From an uncultured Acidobacteriaceae bacterium (GTDB lineage Bacteria > Acidobacteriota > Terriglobia > Terriglobales > Acidobacteriaceae): a stretch of DNA of 64,000 bases. Within the stretch, counting starts at the first letter, position 1. Each line of letters begins with the position of its first letter. The DNA lies in the NCBI GenBank assembly GCA_903911925.1, contig CAIWFH010000070.1, positions 58,652 through 122,651 of the forward strand. Direction: 5' to 3'. This document shows, piece by piece, positions 38,132 to 48,293 of the stretch. The position numbers were made by a program, and so were the translations under genes. The notes under the pieces are model-generated. The model was not told where the DNA came from and made no database searches. It was given only the letters and a program-made list of their open reading frames with translations.

Positions 38132-38271
38132 GGGCAGTGCCTGCATCCCGACCCGCAGCAGGAGCCGCGCTTGAGCAGATACGCCGCTGTGAACACCATA
38201 TGAGGACCGTCGTAGTAATATTCCTCATCCGTGAGGGGCAGTTCGGGCTTGGCGGCGGAATCCTGATCCAT
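38095..38271 (-). CDS. Small Cys-rich DUF5522-like protein
   Basis: A 58-aa protein from ATG 38271 (MDQDSAAKPELP); the frame is open 25 codons further up but lacks conservation there. The core YYYDGPHMVFTAAYLLKRG leads to CCGSGCRHCPYG, four Cys plus His that probably bind zinc or a metal cluster. This is the conserved pattern of the small DUF5522 family. It converges with the VWFA gene, and their 3' ends overlap by 37 bases. Function unknown. Confidence 0.8.
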   Translation of the reverse strand: MDQDSAAKPELPLTDEEYYYDGPHMVFTAAYLLKRGSCCGSGCRHCPYGTAEASPAED

Positions 38272-38321
38272 GGCTTCATTCTCTCGCAAACGGCCATGCT
38301 TCACCGGGCATACTCGGCGCG

Positions 38322-38993
38322 ATGAGTAAAATCGAAGGCATGACACTCTCGGCTGAAGATCGCGCCCGCCGTATCAAAATCATTCTTTTCGATGTAGATG
38401 GAGTTCTAACCGACGGCGGCATCTGGCTGATTCCCGTCCCGGTGGCCGCTGACGGCAAAATCACGACCAAAATGGTTGAGGCCAAGGGCTACAACGCGCA
38501 CGACGGCACCGCCATCTCGCTGGCGCGGCTGGGCGGCATGAAGCTGGGCATCATCACCAAGCGCATCTCTGAGACGGTGGCCCTGCGCGCGCGCGACCTG
38601 AAGCTCGAATTCGTCTACATGGGCGAGGCCTTCAAGATGCGCCCGGTACGCGAGATCATGGAGAAGGAAGGCGTAACCCTGGACGAAATCGCCTACGTTG
38701 GCGACGACGTAATCGACCTGCCGGTGATGCGCGAATGCGGCTTTGCCGTAGCGGTGGCCAACGCCCGGCAGCAGGTGAAAGACGAGGCGCATTACGTGAC
38801 GCCGAGCCGCGGCGGAGACGGCGCGGCGCGCGATGCGGTGGAGTTCATTCTCGCGGCCAAGGGCGTGCTGGCCCAATGCGTTGAGGCCTACATCGACGAA
38901 AGCAATCCCATCTCGCCTTCGATGGATATTGGCAAGGGCGGCGATCTGGCGTCCGCCAGCGTAGCTTCCTCGCAGTCCGGAGAAACCAAGTGA
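38322..38993 (+). CDS. kdsC: KdsC-like 3-deoxy-D-manno-octulosonate 8-phosphate phosphatase
   Basis: A 223-aa HAD phosphatase without a cap domain, the KdsC pattern. It releases phosphate from Kdo 8-phosphate for LPS synthesis. Motif I is FDVDGVLTDGG, motif II is ITKRIS after KLGI, and motif IV is YVGDDVIDLPVM. The AVANARQQVKDEAHYVT and GGDGAARDAVEFIL segments are characteristic of the family. A tail of about 35 residues extends beyond the usual end. Its stop overlaps the GTG start of fkp (GTGA at 38990-38993), so the two are coupled. Confidence 0.92.
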   Translation: MSKIEGMTLSAEDRARRIKIILFDVDGVLTDGGIWLIPVPVAADGKITTKMVEAKGYNAHDGTAISLARLGGMKLGIITKRISETVALRARDLKLEFVYMGEAFKMRPVREIMEKEGVTLDEIAYVGDDVIDLPVMRECGFAVAVANARQQVKDEAHYVTPSRGGDGAARDAVEFILAAKGVLAQCVEAYIDESNPISPSMDIGKGGDLASASVASSQSGETK

Positions 38994-41842
38994 CAGCCTG
39001 GGACGTTGTGGTGATCACTGCCTCTTCAGCGCGGCAGGCCGGGCTTTATCGCGACGAGATTCAGCGCCGCCGCACGCAGGGTATGCTGTCAGAGCAAACC
39101 GAATTCCTGGTTGTCCCAGATCCTGAAGATCGCAGGGTGGGCAGTGGCGGGGCGACGATTCACGCGCTCGGCGTTCTTGCCAAGAGCCGAGAATGGTGGA
39201 GCAGCCACCGGGTTCTGCTGGTTCACTCGGGCGGCGATTCGCGGCGGCTGCCGCAGTACTCGCCGGGCGGCAAGCTGTTTGGCGTGCTGCCCTCGCGCAC
39301 GCAGGCGCGTGGAACCACGACGGTCTTCGATGAAACGCTGGCGCTGTCAGCGGCATGGGCAGAGCGGATTCCCAATGGATTGCTGGTGGCGTCCGGCGAC
39401 GTGATACTGCACTTCGACGCAGCTAAGGTGAAGTGGGACCGACCGGGCGCCACTGGCGTGGCCATCCCGATGGATACGGAAACCGGCAGCCATCATGGCG
39501 TTTACGTGGTGGGAGCCGACGATCAGGTCTACACCTTTCTGCAAAAACCCACGGCGGCGCAGGTGAAGGCTGCAGGCGGCATGCTGGCGGATGGGCGGGT
39601 CGCGGTCGATATTGGCTTGCTGCGCTTTGACGCAGACCTGACCGCCGCGTTGACCGAACTGGCGGGATTCAAGGCGCTACCGGCGGTGGATCTATACGAC
39701 GAAATCACGCGCGGGCTCACCGGAGAGTGGAAGCCGGAGCCGGGCTCAGGAATCTTCTGGCGGGAACTGGCTCGGATCCTTCGCGGCTCCGAGCACCCTC
39801 CCGGGTTCCACTGCGCCGTGGTCGAAGGCGAGATGATCCATACCGGGACCACGCACTCGTTCCGTGAACTCGCCGCCGGCTCGGGCGGCATTCTTGACAG
39901 CGTGATTGGCGGCGCGTGCAAGGCCGGGCATGACGCCGTCATTCTTGAATGCGACCTAAGCGGAGCAGTGAACGCGAGCCGCGGAGCAATCCTGCATGGG
40001 CTCACCGGGCTCACAGGGCCAGTCGAAGTTCCCGAAGACACCGTGGTTCACCAGTTGCCGGTAGAGTCCCCTGCTGGAAACGGCTGGGTGATTCGCGTTT
40101 ACGGAGTCGAAGACGATCCGAAGCTGGCGCTTGAAAAGGCCACATGGCTCAACAGGCCGATTCAGGAGTCGCTTGACCGGCTTGGACTGGCGAAGAGTGA
40201 AATATGGAGCGCGGGCGAAACGCCTACGTTGTGGAATGCAGTGCTTTTCCCCGTCGCCGCTCCAGACGAAGCCTGGGCCTGCGCTCGCTGGATGATGGGC
40301 TACGCCGCCGACTACGACCTTGCAAAATGGCGCAATACGCAGCGGCTGAGCTTGGCAAAGAGCGCACGCTGCGCCGATGGCAAGGCCCTGGCAGAAGCCC
40401 GAAACCATCGGTTGCAGGGCATCTGGCGAGAGACAGTGGTCGAACTGGCGGAAGCAGGAACCGACTTGCGGCCGCTGCTGGCGAACCTCCCCGGCCTGGC
40501 GCCTGCCGCTGCGGCCGGGCGTACTCTCAAGAATCGCGCGGAGCAGTTGCGCGTCGAGAACCCAGACAATCTCACCCAAGCCGCCAGCCTTCTGATGCAG
40601 GCTGAGCGCCTGTTACATCGCGCGGGCTTCGATCAGGAGGCCGCACAGGCTGACAGCGAAGCCTTCGCCTGCATCCAGGATGCGGTGCGCCAGGGAACCG
40701 TTGGCGATATGGAACCGGCGTTGTCTCCATGGCGCTTTGACCGCGTTCAAGTATCGGCGCCGCCGCGCATCGACCTGGGAGGCGGCTGGTCAGACACCCC
40801 GCCTTTCTGTTTCGACTGGGGCGGCACGGTGCTCAATTGCGCGCTTGAGATCGAGGGCGGGTATCCCATTGCGACCGAGATCCGCCGCATTGGCGAGCCG
40901 ATCATCCGGTGCAGCGCTGACGGCCTGGGAACCGTAGCCGAGTTCCGCACCGCGGAGCAGCTATCGGAGCCATGCGGACCGGGCGACGTGTTCTCAATTC
41001 CGCGCACCGCGCTCAACTTGCACGGCATCCTGGTCAAGGGCCAAGCCCTCGACGAGACCCTGACCCAATTGGGCGGCGGCCTTGAAATCCGCTGCAAGGT
41101 CGATTTGCCGGTGGGCTCCGGTCTGGGAACAAGCAGCATTCTGGGCGCAACCGTGATTCGCGCGCTGGCAGTCATGGCGGGCCGCGCGCTGGGCGACCAC
41201 GCACTATCAGAGAACGTGATGCAACTGGAACAGCGCATGACCACCGGCGGCGGCTGGCAAGACCAGGCGGGCGGCATCTTTCCCGGCGCCAAGTTGCTGA
41301 TAACCGGACCCGGCTTGCGGCAGCGGCTTCGCGTACAGCCGGTGGCCTGGAGCAGCGAGCGGCGCGACGAATTCTGCGAGCACATGGTGCTTTACAACAC
41401 TGGCATTCAGCGAGTCGCCAAGGACCTGCTGCGCCAGGTGGTTTCCCGTTACCTGGCCCGCGAGACGGCCACCATCCAGGTGTTGCACAGCATCAAAACG
41501 CTAGCCGTGGAGATGTCCTATGCCATGGCCGAAGGCGATTGGAAACATCTGGGCGAATTGCTTGACCGGCATTGGAAGTTGAACCAGGTTCTCGACCCGC
41601 ACACCACCAATGCGCCCATCAATGCGATTCTTGACCGGGCCCGGCCGTTCATTCACGGGGCCAAGCTGGCCGGCGCGGGCGGCGGCGGATTCCTGCTGTT
41701 GCTGGCTCGCGACCCGGACGCGGCTAATGCGCTGCGAGCAACCCTCGCGCGGCAGGGCACGGCGGGAGGCGCATGCGTGGCCTATCGGATTGCGGGCGAA
41801 GGGCTGCGCGTGAAAACCTGCGGAGGAAACCATGGCGATTGA
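38990..41842 (+). CDS. fkp: Bifunctional fucokinase / fucose-1-phosphate guanylyltransferase
   Basis: A 950-aa fusion that salvages L-fucose to GDP-fucose. The start is GTG 38990, with GGAG upstream. Residues 1 to about 450 are the pyrophosphorylase part ([16 protein letters not shown], then [19 protein letters not shown]). Residues about 585-950 are a GHMP kinase ([20 protein letters not shown], the ATP loop [14 protein letters not shown], and [12 protein letters not shown]). The length matches Bacteroides Fkp (about 950 aa). GDP-fucose would serve capsule, O-antigen or protein fucosylation. It overlaps kdsC by 4 bases and queC by 11, forming a tightly packed run of genes. Confidence 0.93.
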   Translation: MTAWDVVVITASSARQAGLYRDEIQRRRTQGMLSEQTEFLVVPDPEDRRVGSGGATIHALGVLAKSREWWSSHRVLLVHSGGDSRRLPQYSPGGKLFGVLPSRTQARGTTTVFDETLALSAAWAERIPNGLLVASGDVILHFDAAKVKWDRPGATGVAIPMDTETGSHHGVYVVGADDQVYTFLQKPTAAQVKAAGGMLADGRVAVDIGLLRFDADLTAALTELAGFKALPAVDLYDEITRGLTGEWKPEPGSGIFWRELARILRGSEHPPGFHCAVVEGEMIHTGTTHSFRELAAGSGGILDSVIGGACKAGHDAVILECDLSGAVNASRGAILHGLTGLTGPVEVPEDTVVHQLPVESPAGNGWVIRVYGVEDDPKLALEKATWLNRPIQESLDRLGLAKSEIWSAGETPTLWNAVLFPVAAPDEAWACARWMMGYAADYDLAKWRNTQRLSLAKSARCADGKALAEARNHRLQGIWRETVVELAEAGTDLRPLLANLPGLAPAAAAGRTLKNRAEQLRVENPDNLTQAASLLMQAERLLHRAGFDQEAAQADSEAFACIQDAVRQGTVGDMEPALSPWRFDRVQVSAPPRIDLGGGWSDTPPFCFDWGGTVLNCALEIEGGYPIATEIRRIGEPIIRCSADGLGTVAEFRTAEQLSEPCGPGDVFSIPRTALNLHGILVKGQALDETLTQLGGGLEIRCKVDLPVGSGLGTSSILGATVIRALAVMAGRALGDHALSENVMQLEQRMTTGGGWQDQAGGIFPGAKLLITGPGLRQRLRVQPVAWSSERRDEFCEHMVLYNTGIQRVAKDLLRQVVSRYLARETATIQVLHSIKTLAVEMSYAMAEGDWKHLGELLDRHWKLNQVLDPHTTNAPINAILDRARPFIHGAKLAGAGGGGFLLLLARDPDAANALRATLARQGTAGGACVAYRIAGEGLRVKTCGGNHGD

Positions 41843-42533
41843 AACAAAGCGCGCGGTTGTGCTGCTGAGCGGAGGCCTCGACTCCGCAACGGTGCTGGCT
41901 ATTGCCCGGAACCAGGGCTACGAGCCTTACGCGCTCTCGTTCTCTTACGGCCAGCGGCATGTTGTTGAGCTTCAGGCAGCGGCCCGCGTCGCGGCATCCA
42001 TCGGCGTGGCCGCGCACAAGGTGGCGGCTTTCGATCTGCGCGCCTTTGGCGGCTCCGCGCTTACCGCCGATATCGACGTCCCCAAGAGCCGCAACGCAAA
42101 CGACATGGCGCACGGCATTCCCATCACTTACGTGCCCGCGCGCAACACCATCTTTCTTTCTTTCGCGCTGGCGTGGGCTGAGGTGCTGGGCTCGAGCAAC
42201 ATCTTTATTGGCGTTAACGCGCTGGATTACTCCGGCTACCCCGATTGCCGCCTGGAGTTTATTGAGGCCTTCGAAAAGATGGCCAACCTAGCCACCAAGG
42301 CCGGCGTAGAAGGCTCGCAAAAGCTCAAGATTCACACCCCGCTGATCGCCTTGACCAAGGCCCAGATTATTGCCAAAGGCATCGAACTGGGAGTGGATTA
42401 TGCGCTCACCAGCAGTTGCTACGATCCTTCGCCCGCGGGCGCGCCGTGCGGTGAATGCGACTCCTGTCTTCTGCGGCAAAAGGGATTCCGCGAGAATGGC
42501 ATTACCGATCCGCTCGAATACCCGGGGACATAA
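41832..42533 (+). CDS. queC: 7-cyano-7-deazaguanine synthase
   Basis: A 233-aa ATP-dependent enzyme that makes preQ0 for queuosine tRNA modification. PP-loop [10 protein letters not shown] at residues about 14-23, then SFSYGQRH. The middle shows [20 protein letters not shown] and [14 protein letters not shown]. The C-terminal zinc site is [18 protein letters not shown]. All four Cys are present. GGAGG precedes ATG 41832, and the gene overlaps the end of fkp by 11 bases. QueE follows 106 bp downstream; QueD and QueF are not in the window. Confidence 0.96.
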   Translation: MAIETKRAVVLLSGGLDSATVLAIARNQGYEPYALSFSYGQRHVVELQAAARVAASIGVAAHKVAAFDLRAFGGSALTADIDVPKSRNANDMAHGIPITYVPARNTIFLSFALAWAEVLGSSNIFIGVNALDYSGYPDCRLEFIEAFEKMANLATKAGVEGSQKLKIHTPLIALTKAQIIAKGIELGVDYALTSSCYDPSPAGAPCGECDSCLLRQKGFRENGITDPLEYPGT

Positions 42534-42603
42534 GCTTCGAACTGCCGGGCGCGCGCGACCGGACTTTCAAAAAAAATGAACGAGCCACCTTCAGCAAGAT
42601 GAA

Positions 42604-42632
42604 GTGAAAACTGAGAACTGAAAGCTGACAAC
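42604..42632. repeat. Short AnCTGA-type tandem repeat
   Basis: Between queC and queE, imperfect tandem units of the form AACTGA, AACTGA, AGCTGA run over about 28 bases. It is low-complexity and its role is unknown. Confidence 0.4.
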
Positions 42633-42639
42633 TCCCCTT

Positions 42640-43278
42640 ATGAGCTACGCCGTCAAGGAAATCTTCTACACGCTGCAGGGCGAAGGCGCGCACGCGGGCC
42701 GTGCTGCCGTCTTCTGCCGGTTCGCCGGCTGCAACTTGTGGACAGGCCGCGAGGCAGACCGGGCCACCGCAACCTGCCAGTTTTGCGACACGGATTTTGT
42801 GGGCGTGGATGGCGAAGGCGGCGGCAGGTTCGAGTCAGCGCAGGCGCTGGCCCAGGCGATAGAGGAGAAATGGCCCTCGGGCGGCCTGCTGGGAAAACGG
42901 TTCGTGGTCTGCACCGGAGGAGAGCCTCTGCTGCAACTGGATCGGAAACTGATTGAAGCGCTGCACGAATGCGATTTTGAAATCGCTGTAGAGACCAACG
43001 GCACCATCGCGGCACCGGATGGATTGAATTGGATCTGCGTCAGTCCCAAGGCGGGTGCGCAGTTTGTGCAGAAGAGCGGCGACGAATTGAAGCTGGTCTT
43101 TCCGCAGGCCGATGCCGACCCGGCGGACTTTGAACTGCTTCGCTTCCGCCATTTCTTTCTGCAGCCGATGGATGGACCTCACCGCGCAGCGAATACCGAA
43201 CTCGCGCTAAAGTACTGCCTCGATCACCCGCAGTGGCGCCTCAGCCTGCAGACCCACAAAATTCTCGGCATTCCGTAA
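42640..43278 (+). CDS. queE: 7-carboxy-7-deazaguanine synthase (radical SAM)
   Basis: A 212-aa radical-SAM enzyme that ring-contracts 6-carboxy-tetrahydropterin to CDG, the substrate of QueC. The cluster motif is C31-x14-C46-x2-C49 rather than CxxxCxxC. This is the expanded loop known from the Burkholderia-type QueE (GCNLWTGREADRATA, then CQFCDTDF). Downstream motifs are VVCTGGEPLLQLD, VETNGTIAAPDGLNWICVSPK, and the C-terminal QTHKILGIP. No strong ribosome site is seen. It pairs with queC. Confidence 0.96.
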   Translation: MSYAVKEIFYTLQGEGAHAGRAAVFCRFAGCNLWTGREADRATATCQFCDTDFVGVDGEGGGRFESAQALAQAIEEKWPSGGLLGKRFVVCTGGEPLLQLDRKLIEALHECDFEIAVETNGTIAAPDGLNWICVSPKAGAQFVQKSGDELKLVFPQADADPADFELLRFRHFFLQPMDGPHRAANTELALKYCLDHPQWRLSLQTHKILGIP

Positions 43279-43294
43279 CGGCGCGAAGCGGTTT

Positions 43295-43340
43295 CACCCA
43301 CCACAGCTGGGTGCCCCAGGTCTTGATTTTGAGACCTGGG
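43295..43340. repeat. Double palindrome, CCCAGGTCTT type
   Basis: A CACCCA/TGGGTG hairpin (43295-43300 with 43308-43313) is followed at once by 10-bp arms 43315-43324 and 43331-43340 with one G-T mismatch. It lies between convergent queE and trmO and may terminate both. Confidence 0.7.
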
Positions 43341-43377
43341 AAACCTCGAACCTGGTCCTTTTTTGAATTTCCTGCCC

Positions 43378-43824
43378 TCACCCCTTGCGCGCTTCGGCTT
43401 CTCCCAGCCATCCGCGCCGCAGTTTCTCAGCGGGAACATTCGACAGGTAAGGCTTGATATCAAGAATCGGCGTGCCGTCCAGCATGTCGATGCCGCGTAC
43501 GCGCAGCGACCCGCCGTCGCGGCCCAGCAACTCAACAACGGTCAGTGCAATGGGATTCGGCCGCCGCGGCGAGCGCGTCGTGAACAGCCCGTGCGCCCGG
43601 CTGTCGGTAGGCGGCGTCACCATCAGGTCAAAGCCGTCTGAGCGGTCGAATGCCCACAGCACAATCAGGTGCGAGTAGCCTTCAATATCGGTAAGGCCGG
43701 CCTCAAACTCAGGCAGTATCCGCAGTTCACCCTCTTCAGGATGCTGCGCGCCTATCCCCTTGGGAATTGACTTTGTGTCTTTGAAAGGGCTGCTGACAAA
43801 TCCAATCGGCTGCGGTGTAAACAT
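43378..43824 (-). CDS. trmO: TrmO-type tRNA (t6A37) N6-methyltransferase
   Basis: A 148-aa beta-barrel SAM enzyme (TsaA/UPF0066 family) that methylates t6A37 of tRNAs. ATG 43824 is chosen because the first residues MFTPQPIGFVSSPF start the fold; the frame is open further up without conserved sequence. Motifs: FEAGLTDIEGYSHLIVLWAF, then FTTRSPRRPNPIALTVVEL, the hallmark RSPxRPNPI-type SAM loop. The gene is short, as many of these single-domain forms are. It is divergent from the glycoside hydrolase gene. Confidence 0.92.
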   Translation of the reverse strand: MFTPQPIGFVSSPFKDTKSIPKGIGAQHPEEGELRILPEFEAGLTDIEGYSHLIVLWAFDRSDGFDLMVTPPTDSRAHGLFTTRSPRRPNPIALTVVELLGRDGGSLRVRGIDMLDGTPILDIKPYLSNVPAEKLRRGWLGEAEARKG

Positions 43825-43956
43825 GTGCGAGGCCTCTGCTGCCAATACTAAATGTTCAATCGTCGACGCATAGCGTATGCTTGCTCCGATTGCCGGATAA
43901 TGGAATGATCGTTCTCGCCTTCCGGCATCCATCCCACCCAGGCAAGCAGGTTCTGA

Positions 43957-45543
43957 ATGAGATCGAGTTCGTTTGTCTTATGTTTCCTTTTAGCGGCCTC
44001 AACCGCGCTGCTCTCGCAAAAGAATGCCGCCACCCCATCCGGCCAGCAGTTCCGCGCGCTCGCCGTCGATGCCGGAACGGTGACCGGAGCCATCCGTTCG
44101 TTTCAAGGTGTCAATGGGCCGCCTTACCCCGTGAAGGCAGGGTTGCCTAATCTCGTGAAGCAGTACCACGACCTCCGCATTGGCAGCGTGCGCACCCACG
44201 ACTCCTACGGCCCCACCGAAATTGACGCTGTCTATCCCGACAAAGGCTTCATCAAGGCGCTGTTTCCCGATGCCGCTGACCGGGCCATGGTATCGAAAGC
44301 TTCGCAGGAAAACTCCATATTCAAAGACTGGTCCGCCGACCCGGAGAAGCCCGAGAGTTACAACTTCGGCCCTACCGACAAACTCATCCAGGCCATACGC
44401 GACAGCGGAGCAGAGGTTTACTATCGCGTGGGCCGCAGCGCCGGAGGCAATCTTGAGCCGCCCAAAGATCCCGCCAAATACGCGGCCATCGTGGCCCACA
44501 TTGCCATGCATTACAACCAGGGATGGGCGCACGGACTCCATGCCGGCATTCGTTATTGGGAGATATGGAACGAGCCGCAGTTCTTCTGGTCGGGAACGCC
44601 GCAGCAGTTCTACGAGTTGTATGACAAGACGGCGCATGCGTTGAAGGCTGTGGACCGCGACCTGAAAGTGGGCACGGACGCTAACGCCATGCCGCTTAGC
44701 GAAGGCCCGTACCGCGAAGGCCTGCTGGATTACATCGGGGAACACAATGTCCCCTTCGACTTCTACTCGTGGCACACCTACGCCGATATGTCGTTCGATC
44801 CCTACGATGCTGTGGCCATCGCCAGCGACACGCGCCTCCTGCTCGACAACAAGGGCTTCACCAAGGTCGAGAGCATTCTCTCGGAGTGGAACCTGAGCGC
44901 CGACTTCACCAAGGACGAAGAGCCGGAGCTTTCGAGCATGGAGAACGCGGCCTTTATCGGCTCGACGCTGATGAACCTTCAGGATTCGTCGGTGGATTTC
45001 GCGCACTTCTATCGCGCAGATCCGCTGTGGATGGGCCTGTTCAACATCGACGGCAGTTATCGCAAGCCCGCGTATACCTTCCGCGCCACAGGCATGATGC
45101 TCGACACGCCCGACCGGCTTGATGCCTCCGGCGGAGATACCAACGGATTCAATGTGCTGGCCGGCCGCTCGAAAGACAACAAGCGGGTGCAGATACTCAT
45201 CGACAACTACGAGATCCCCGCACAGCACCTTCCTCCTATGTTCCGCATGATGCAGAAGTTGAAGGAGCAGGGCATTTCAATGGACGGGCCGGCAATCGAT
45301 CCTTCAACCTTCAAGTTCCCGCCTATCAGAACTGGGATCAAGTACAGCGACAATCGCGGCTACAACCTGACGGTGAGCAACCTGCCGTGGGGCAACAGGC
45401 CTTTCACCATCAAGCGTTACCGGCTGACGAAAACCGAGGACTTTGTTTTGATAGAGCAAAAGAAAGCTGAAGGCGCAACGGCATCGCTCGCTAATCCGCT
45501 TCCGCCTCCCGGGCTTGAGCTGATTGTGCTTGAGGCGAAATAG
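43957..45543 (+). CDS. Secreted clan-A glycoside hydrolase, GH39-like
   Basis: A 528-aa exported protein (signal MRSSSFVLCFLLAASTALLS). A TIM barrel covers residues about 40-400. The acid/base is E206 in YWEIWNEPQF, and the likely nucleophile is E310 in ILSEWNLS, spaced as in beta-xylosidases of family GH39 or relatives. HDSYGP at residues about 85-90 and FYSWHTYADM, placed between the two Glu, agree with clan A. The C-terminal part is a beta-sandwich. It probably degrades plant xylan oligosaccharides or a similar glycan. No transport or regulator gene is adjacent. Confidence 0.82.
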   Translation: MRSSSFVLCFLLAASTALLSQKNAATPSGQQFRALAVDAGTVTGAIRSFQGVNGPPYPVKAGLPNLVKQYHDLRIGSVRTHDSYGPTEIDAVYPDKGFIKALFPDAADRAMVSKASQENSIFKDWSADPEKPESYNFGPTDKLIQAIRDSGAEVYYRVGRSAGGNLEPPKDPAKYAAIVAHIAMHYNQGWAHGLHAGIRYWEIWNEPQFFWSGTPQQFYELYDKTAHALKAVDRDLKVGTDANAMPLSEGPYREGLLDYIGEHNVPFDFYSWHTYADMSFDPYDAVAIASDTRLLLDNKGFTKVESILSEWNLSADFTKDEEPELSSMENAAFIGSTLMNLQDSSVDFAHFYRADPLWMGLFNIDGSYRKPAYTFRATGMMLDTPDRLDASGGDTNGFNVLAGRSKDNKRVQILIDNYEIPAQHLPPMFRMMQKLKEQGISMDGPAIDPSTFKFPPIRTGIKYSDNRGYNLTVSNLPWGNRPFTIKRYRLTKTEDFVLIEQKKAEGATASLANPLPPPGLELIVLEAK

Positions 45544-45633
45544 GACGGCTACGCCGGCTGTGCGCTGTGGGGCGGTTTCGAGTATTCGATTCTATGAGGC
45601 AGTCCCCGCGGCGAAAGCGCCGATGAAAGACCT

Positions 45634-46926
45634 CTATTGCAGCAGTTGAGCGTGCGGGAGCGCAGGCTCATCCTCTTTGCGGTTCGATTCAGATTGGGAT
45701 CTCCGCGGTTGCGTGCGGCAGTGCCAGTTGTGTCCCGAGCCGGGGCTGGGGTCGCGTTCGGGGCCGGAATGAGCCACCGTAGCCATATAAAACTGGAAAA
45801 GCTGCCCGAACTCTGCAACCAGGGCCTTGCGCGTGCGAAGGAACAAGTGCCAGGAAAGCATCGGCACCTGCACCTGCTTCGAGATGGGCTTTAACCGGCG
45901 CTCCAGAACGTTCGTCTGGTTGACCGGAGTACCCGCCCTGGATACAAGCACGAAATCGTCCGGCCCGGTAAACTTCTCCCTGCTCCGCAACTTGAGCAGC
46001 ACCTGGAGCAAGGACGGAGAAATCGGAACGTCCCTGAGACGGCAAGGCTTTACGCGTTCCAACTCGCCCCTGTACCACTGCTTTCTCACCGCAATCGTTC
46101 TTGCCGGAATGCTCTCGCCATCGGAGTCCTGCCTGGACATGGACAGATTTATGTGTTTCCACTGAAGCCCGCAGATCTCAACGACGTTCAAGCCGGTAAA
46201 GACGGCGATCAGCGTCATCTCCTTTTCGGGGTACTCCATTGCGCTGAGAACCTCTTTTGTCTCGGCAAACGTGAGGGCGCGGTCTTGCTTGCGGGGTCGA
46301 TCTGTGAGCTTTACAGGGCTGGCTGGGTTCTCCCCTGTAAAGCAACCTTCCTTCTTTGCGTGCGAGAAGATGGCGCTGACCACATTTCGAATGTGGGTGA
46401 CGGTTTGCGGCGCGTAGCCGTGCGCCAGCGCCGCTGAAACCAGCCCTTGTATGTGTTCGGGACGAGCGTCGCAGAGACGCAGGTTGCCCAGGTACGGCCA
46501 ATCCGGAACTGTCTTGAGCTTCGTCCTCGACTGGCCGGCCTCAACATGGAAGACCCGGTCAACTTCCTCCGGTGTCAACACATGTTTCAGAATGGCCTGG
46601 TAATGCGCCCGGCCGGAGTATCTCTTGGCCGCGATGTGTTCCGGCACGAATTTGTGCTCCACGAATTCCGCCACGGTCATCTCGCCCTGTTTCGAAAGCA
46701 CACCGCGCGCCGGCCGCGACAGAAAGTAGTTGAACGCCGCCCAGGCAATCCGGTGTGCCTCGGTCTCTGACAGTTTCCCCGTTCCTGCAGCGGGACCCAG
46801 CCAAATTGGCTCTGGTACCGGGCGTTCGGCCTGTCCGCCCAAATCAGGTTCGTTTTCGCGCCGGCGCAACTTCCAGAAGCCGTCTTCCTGATAGACATCG
46901 TCGTGCGGCAGAGTTCCTCGATTCAT
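45634..46926 (-). pseudogene. Degenerate tyrosine recombinase/integrase
   Basis: A 430-aa frame with a clear tyrosine-recombinase build but damaged chemistry. The SAM-like core-binding part is at residues about 90-200 (EHIAAKRYSGRAHYQAIL, then HIRNVVSAIFSHAKKEG). The catalytic domain starts at LTFAETKEVLSA. The box I arginine is replaced (AVFTGLNVVEICGL, where TGxRxxE is expected). Box II reads SWHLFLRTRKAL with an extra residue between His and Arg, and no GH...Y catalytic tyrosine block follows. The last 45 residues are Arg/Ser/Pro-rich and look out of frame. I call it a decayed integrase, possibly the relic of an old island. The opening reading frame itself is intact. Confidence 0.7.
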
Positions 46927-47727
46927 ACTGTCTCCAATTGACTTAGCCTTCGTGCGGCGGGAAATGTCGACTCACTGAGATGTTCCCTTACATAGCGTGC
47001 GAACCCAGCCCACTGGGACATGTACTTGTGATTGGCTTGAACCTTCCTCAAAGAAACCGACGAAATCAAACAACTCCTGCGAACTGTTGCCATTTTCAAA
47101 ACCCGCGCCAATGAGCGGAAATTCCATCTGCGCGGCTAACGCCTTTCGGGAACATGACGAATCTGTCATTCTTCCGGAACGCGCAAAAAAAACAAGCCTC
47201 ACGAGGCTTCAATCCATTGGCCGCCGTCCGCGAACTTTCGCCTTCATCGTCAACGGAATCATCAGTCCGATTTACTCTTCCCGGTCGCAACACCGGCCGG
47301 CATTGCGCCTTGACTGAACTCCCAGCTTTCTCCCTTTCGTATTGGCGAGTCTCTCGTTAAATCCGTCAACTCTTCAGCACTTGCATCTTGCAATTTCTGA
47401 AATCATTCATCCCGCTCAACCGGGGACAATGATTCAAAAATCCATAAATTACTGATTCGCTAAGTCCTAACGGCAGTGTTCCTCCGTTGGATTTGATGAT
47501 GGGCTAACTTTAATTCCGAATGATTGTTCATTGTCAATTATCACGTAAAACTGTGTAAGGCCGTAACAAATCCATGCAGCGTGCTCAAAATGAGTTCTTG
47601 CGGCGCACCTTTGCGGTCGCCTGCGCGGCCAACCTCTTTTTGAGTGCAACAGTCATTGCCGGAACTGAGACAATGAATGCCCCGCGAAGGGCAATTTCAG
47701 GCGACAGGGGATCATCCCGCCGCCTCT
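46927..47727. other. Gene-poor interval with one terminator-like site
   Basis: About 800 bases with only short frames of doubtful coding quality; a frame at 46923-47111 (minus) ends against the integrase start. From about 47380 to 47570 the DNA is clearly more AT-rich than its surroundings. A good intrinsic terminator lies at 47185-47209 on the minus strand. I recognise no gene. Confidence 0.4.
47185..47209 (-). terminator. Intrinsic terminator with 8-T run, minus strand
   Basis: The stem AAGCCTC (47194-47200) / GAGGCTT (47203-47209) is followed on the minus strand by one G and eight T residues (47192-47185). It is the only textbook terminator in the window and lies 519 bases past the end of the nearest upstream gene on that strand. 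Confidence 0.65.
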
Positions 47728-48264
47728 CTACTCGACCACGAGACCATCGGCGTGAAACTGGCCGATGGAAACATTCACCCTATCTCCCTTTTTTACGGTC
47801 CTGGTGGGATTTGAAAATGCCATCCAATAGGATCGGCCTGCCTCAGGCGAACTGCTCTGGCGCAGCTTCCCCACCTTTTCCAGCGTTGGAATCACCAGTT
47901 GCGCATGGGCATCCGGAGCGACCAGGAATGCTTCAGTTTCCTTATCGTTGATGGCCTTGGCCTTTCCGGGATCCAGCACTTCATAGGAGAAACGTATTAG
48001 TTCGCCTGACTCAACCGCCTTTACGCTCAGCGCATCGACTCCCCACACCGCTGCGTAATACGTGCGTGCCCGTCCCGCGAATCTGTCAGGTTGGTAGCGC
48101 GTGGGAGAGGACTTTGAAGCCGCCGCTGAAGCTGCTTTGCCGGGAGTTGAAGCTGGCTTTTGATTGTCGGTCGATTGCGCGCAGACGCCTTGAGCCAGGA
48201 GGGCGCCTAGAACGAGCTCTATGAAAAGCGAAAAATTCCTGCGTGAAATTTCATTCTTCAGCAT
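47728..48264 (-). CDS. Exported hypothetical protein downstream of the cupredoxin operon
   Basis: A 178-aa secreted protein. ATG 48264 is chosen because GAGGAGG precedes it; the frame is open 26 codons further up. An N-terminal signal is present, with KNEISRRNFSLFIELVLGAL followed by LAQGVCAQS. The region from residue 60 on is beta-rich: YYAAVWGVDALSVKAVESGE, then AKAINDKETEAFLVAP. It ends VNVSIGQFHADGLVVE. I do not recognise a family. It is separated from the giant protein gene by two hairpins, so it may be a separate transcript, but it shares the strand and export route. Confidence 0.72.
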   Translation of the reverse strand: MLKNEISRRNFSLFIELVLGALLAQGVCAQSTDNQKPASTPGKAASAAASKSSPTRYQPDRFAGRARTYYAAVWGVDALSVKAVESGELIRFSYEVLDPGKAKAINDKETEAFLVAPDAHAQLVIPTLEKVGKLRQSSSPEAGRSYWMAFSNPTRTVKKGDRVNVSIGQFHADGLVVE

Positions 48265-48293
48265 CTTGTTCCTCCTCGAACTTGAAAGGCCCC

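Noticed and set aside
38271..38346. Upstream extension of the DUF5522-like protein
   Set aside because: The added residues lack family similarity and the ATG at 38271 fits the known length.
43999..45228. 409-codon minus-strand frame over the glycoside hydrolase
   Set aside because: Val/Arg/His-heavy, with no domain; the plus strand has catalytic Glu motifs.
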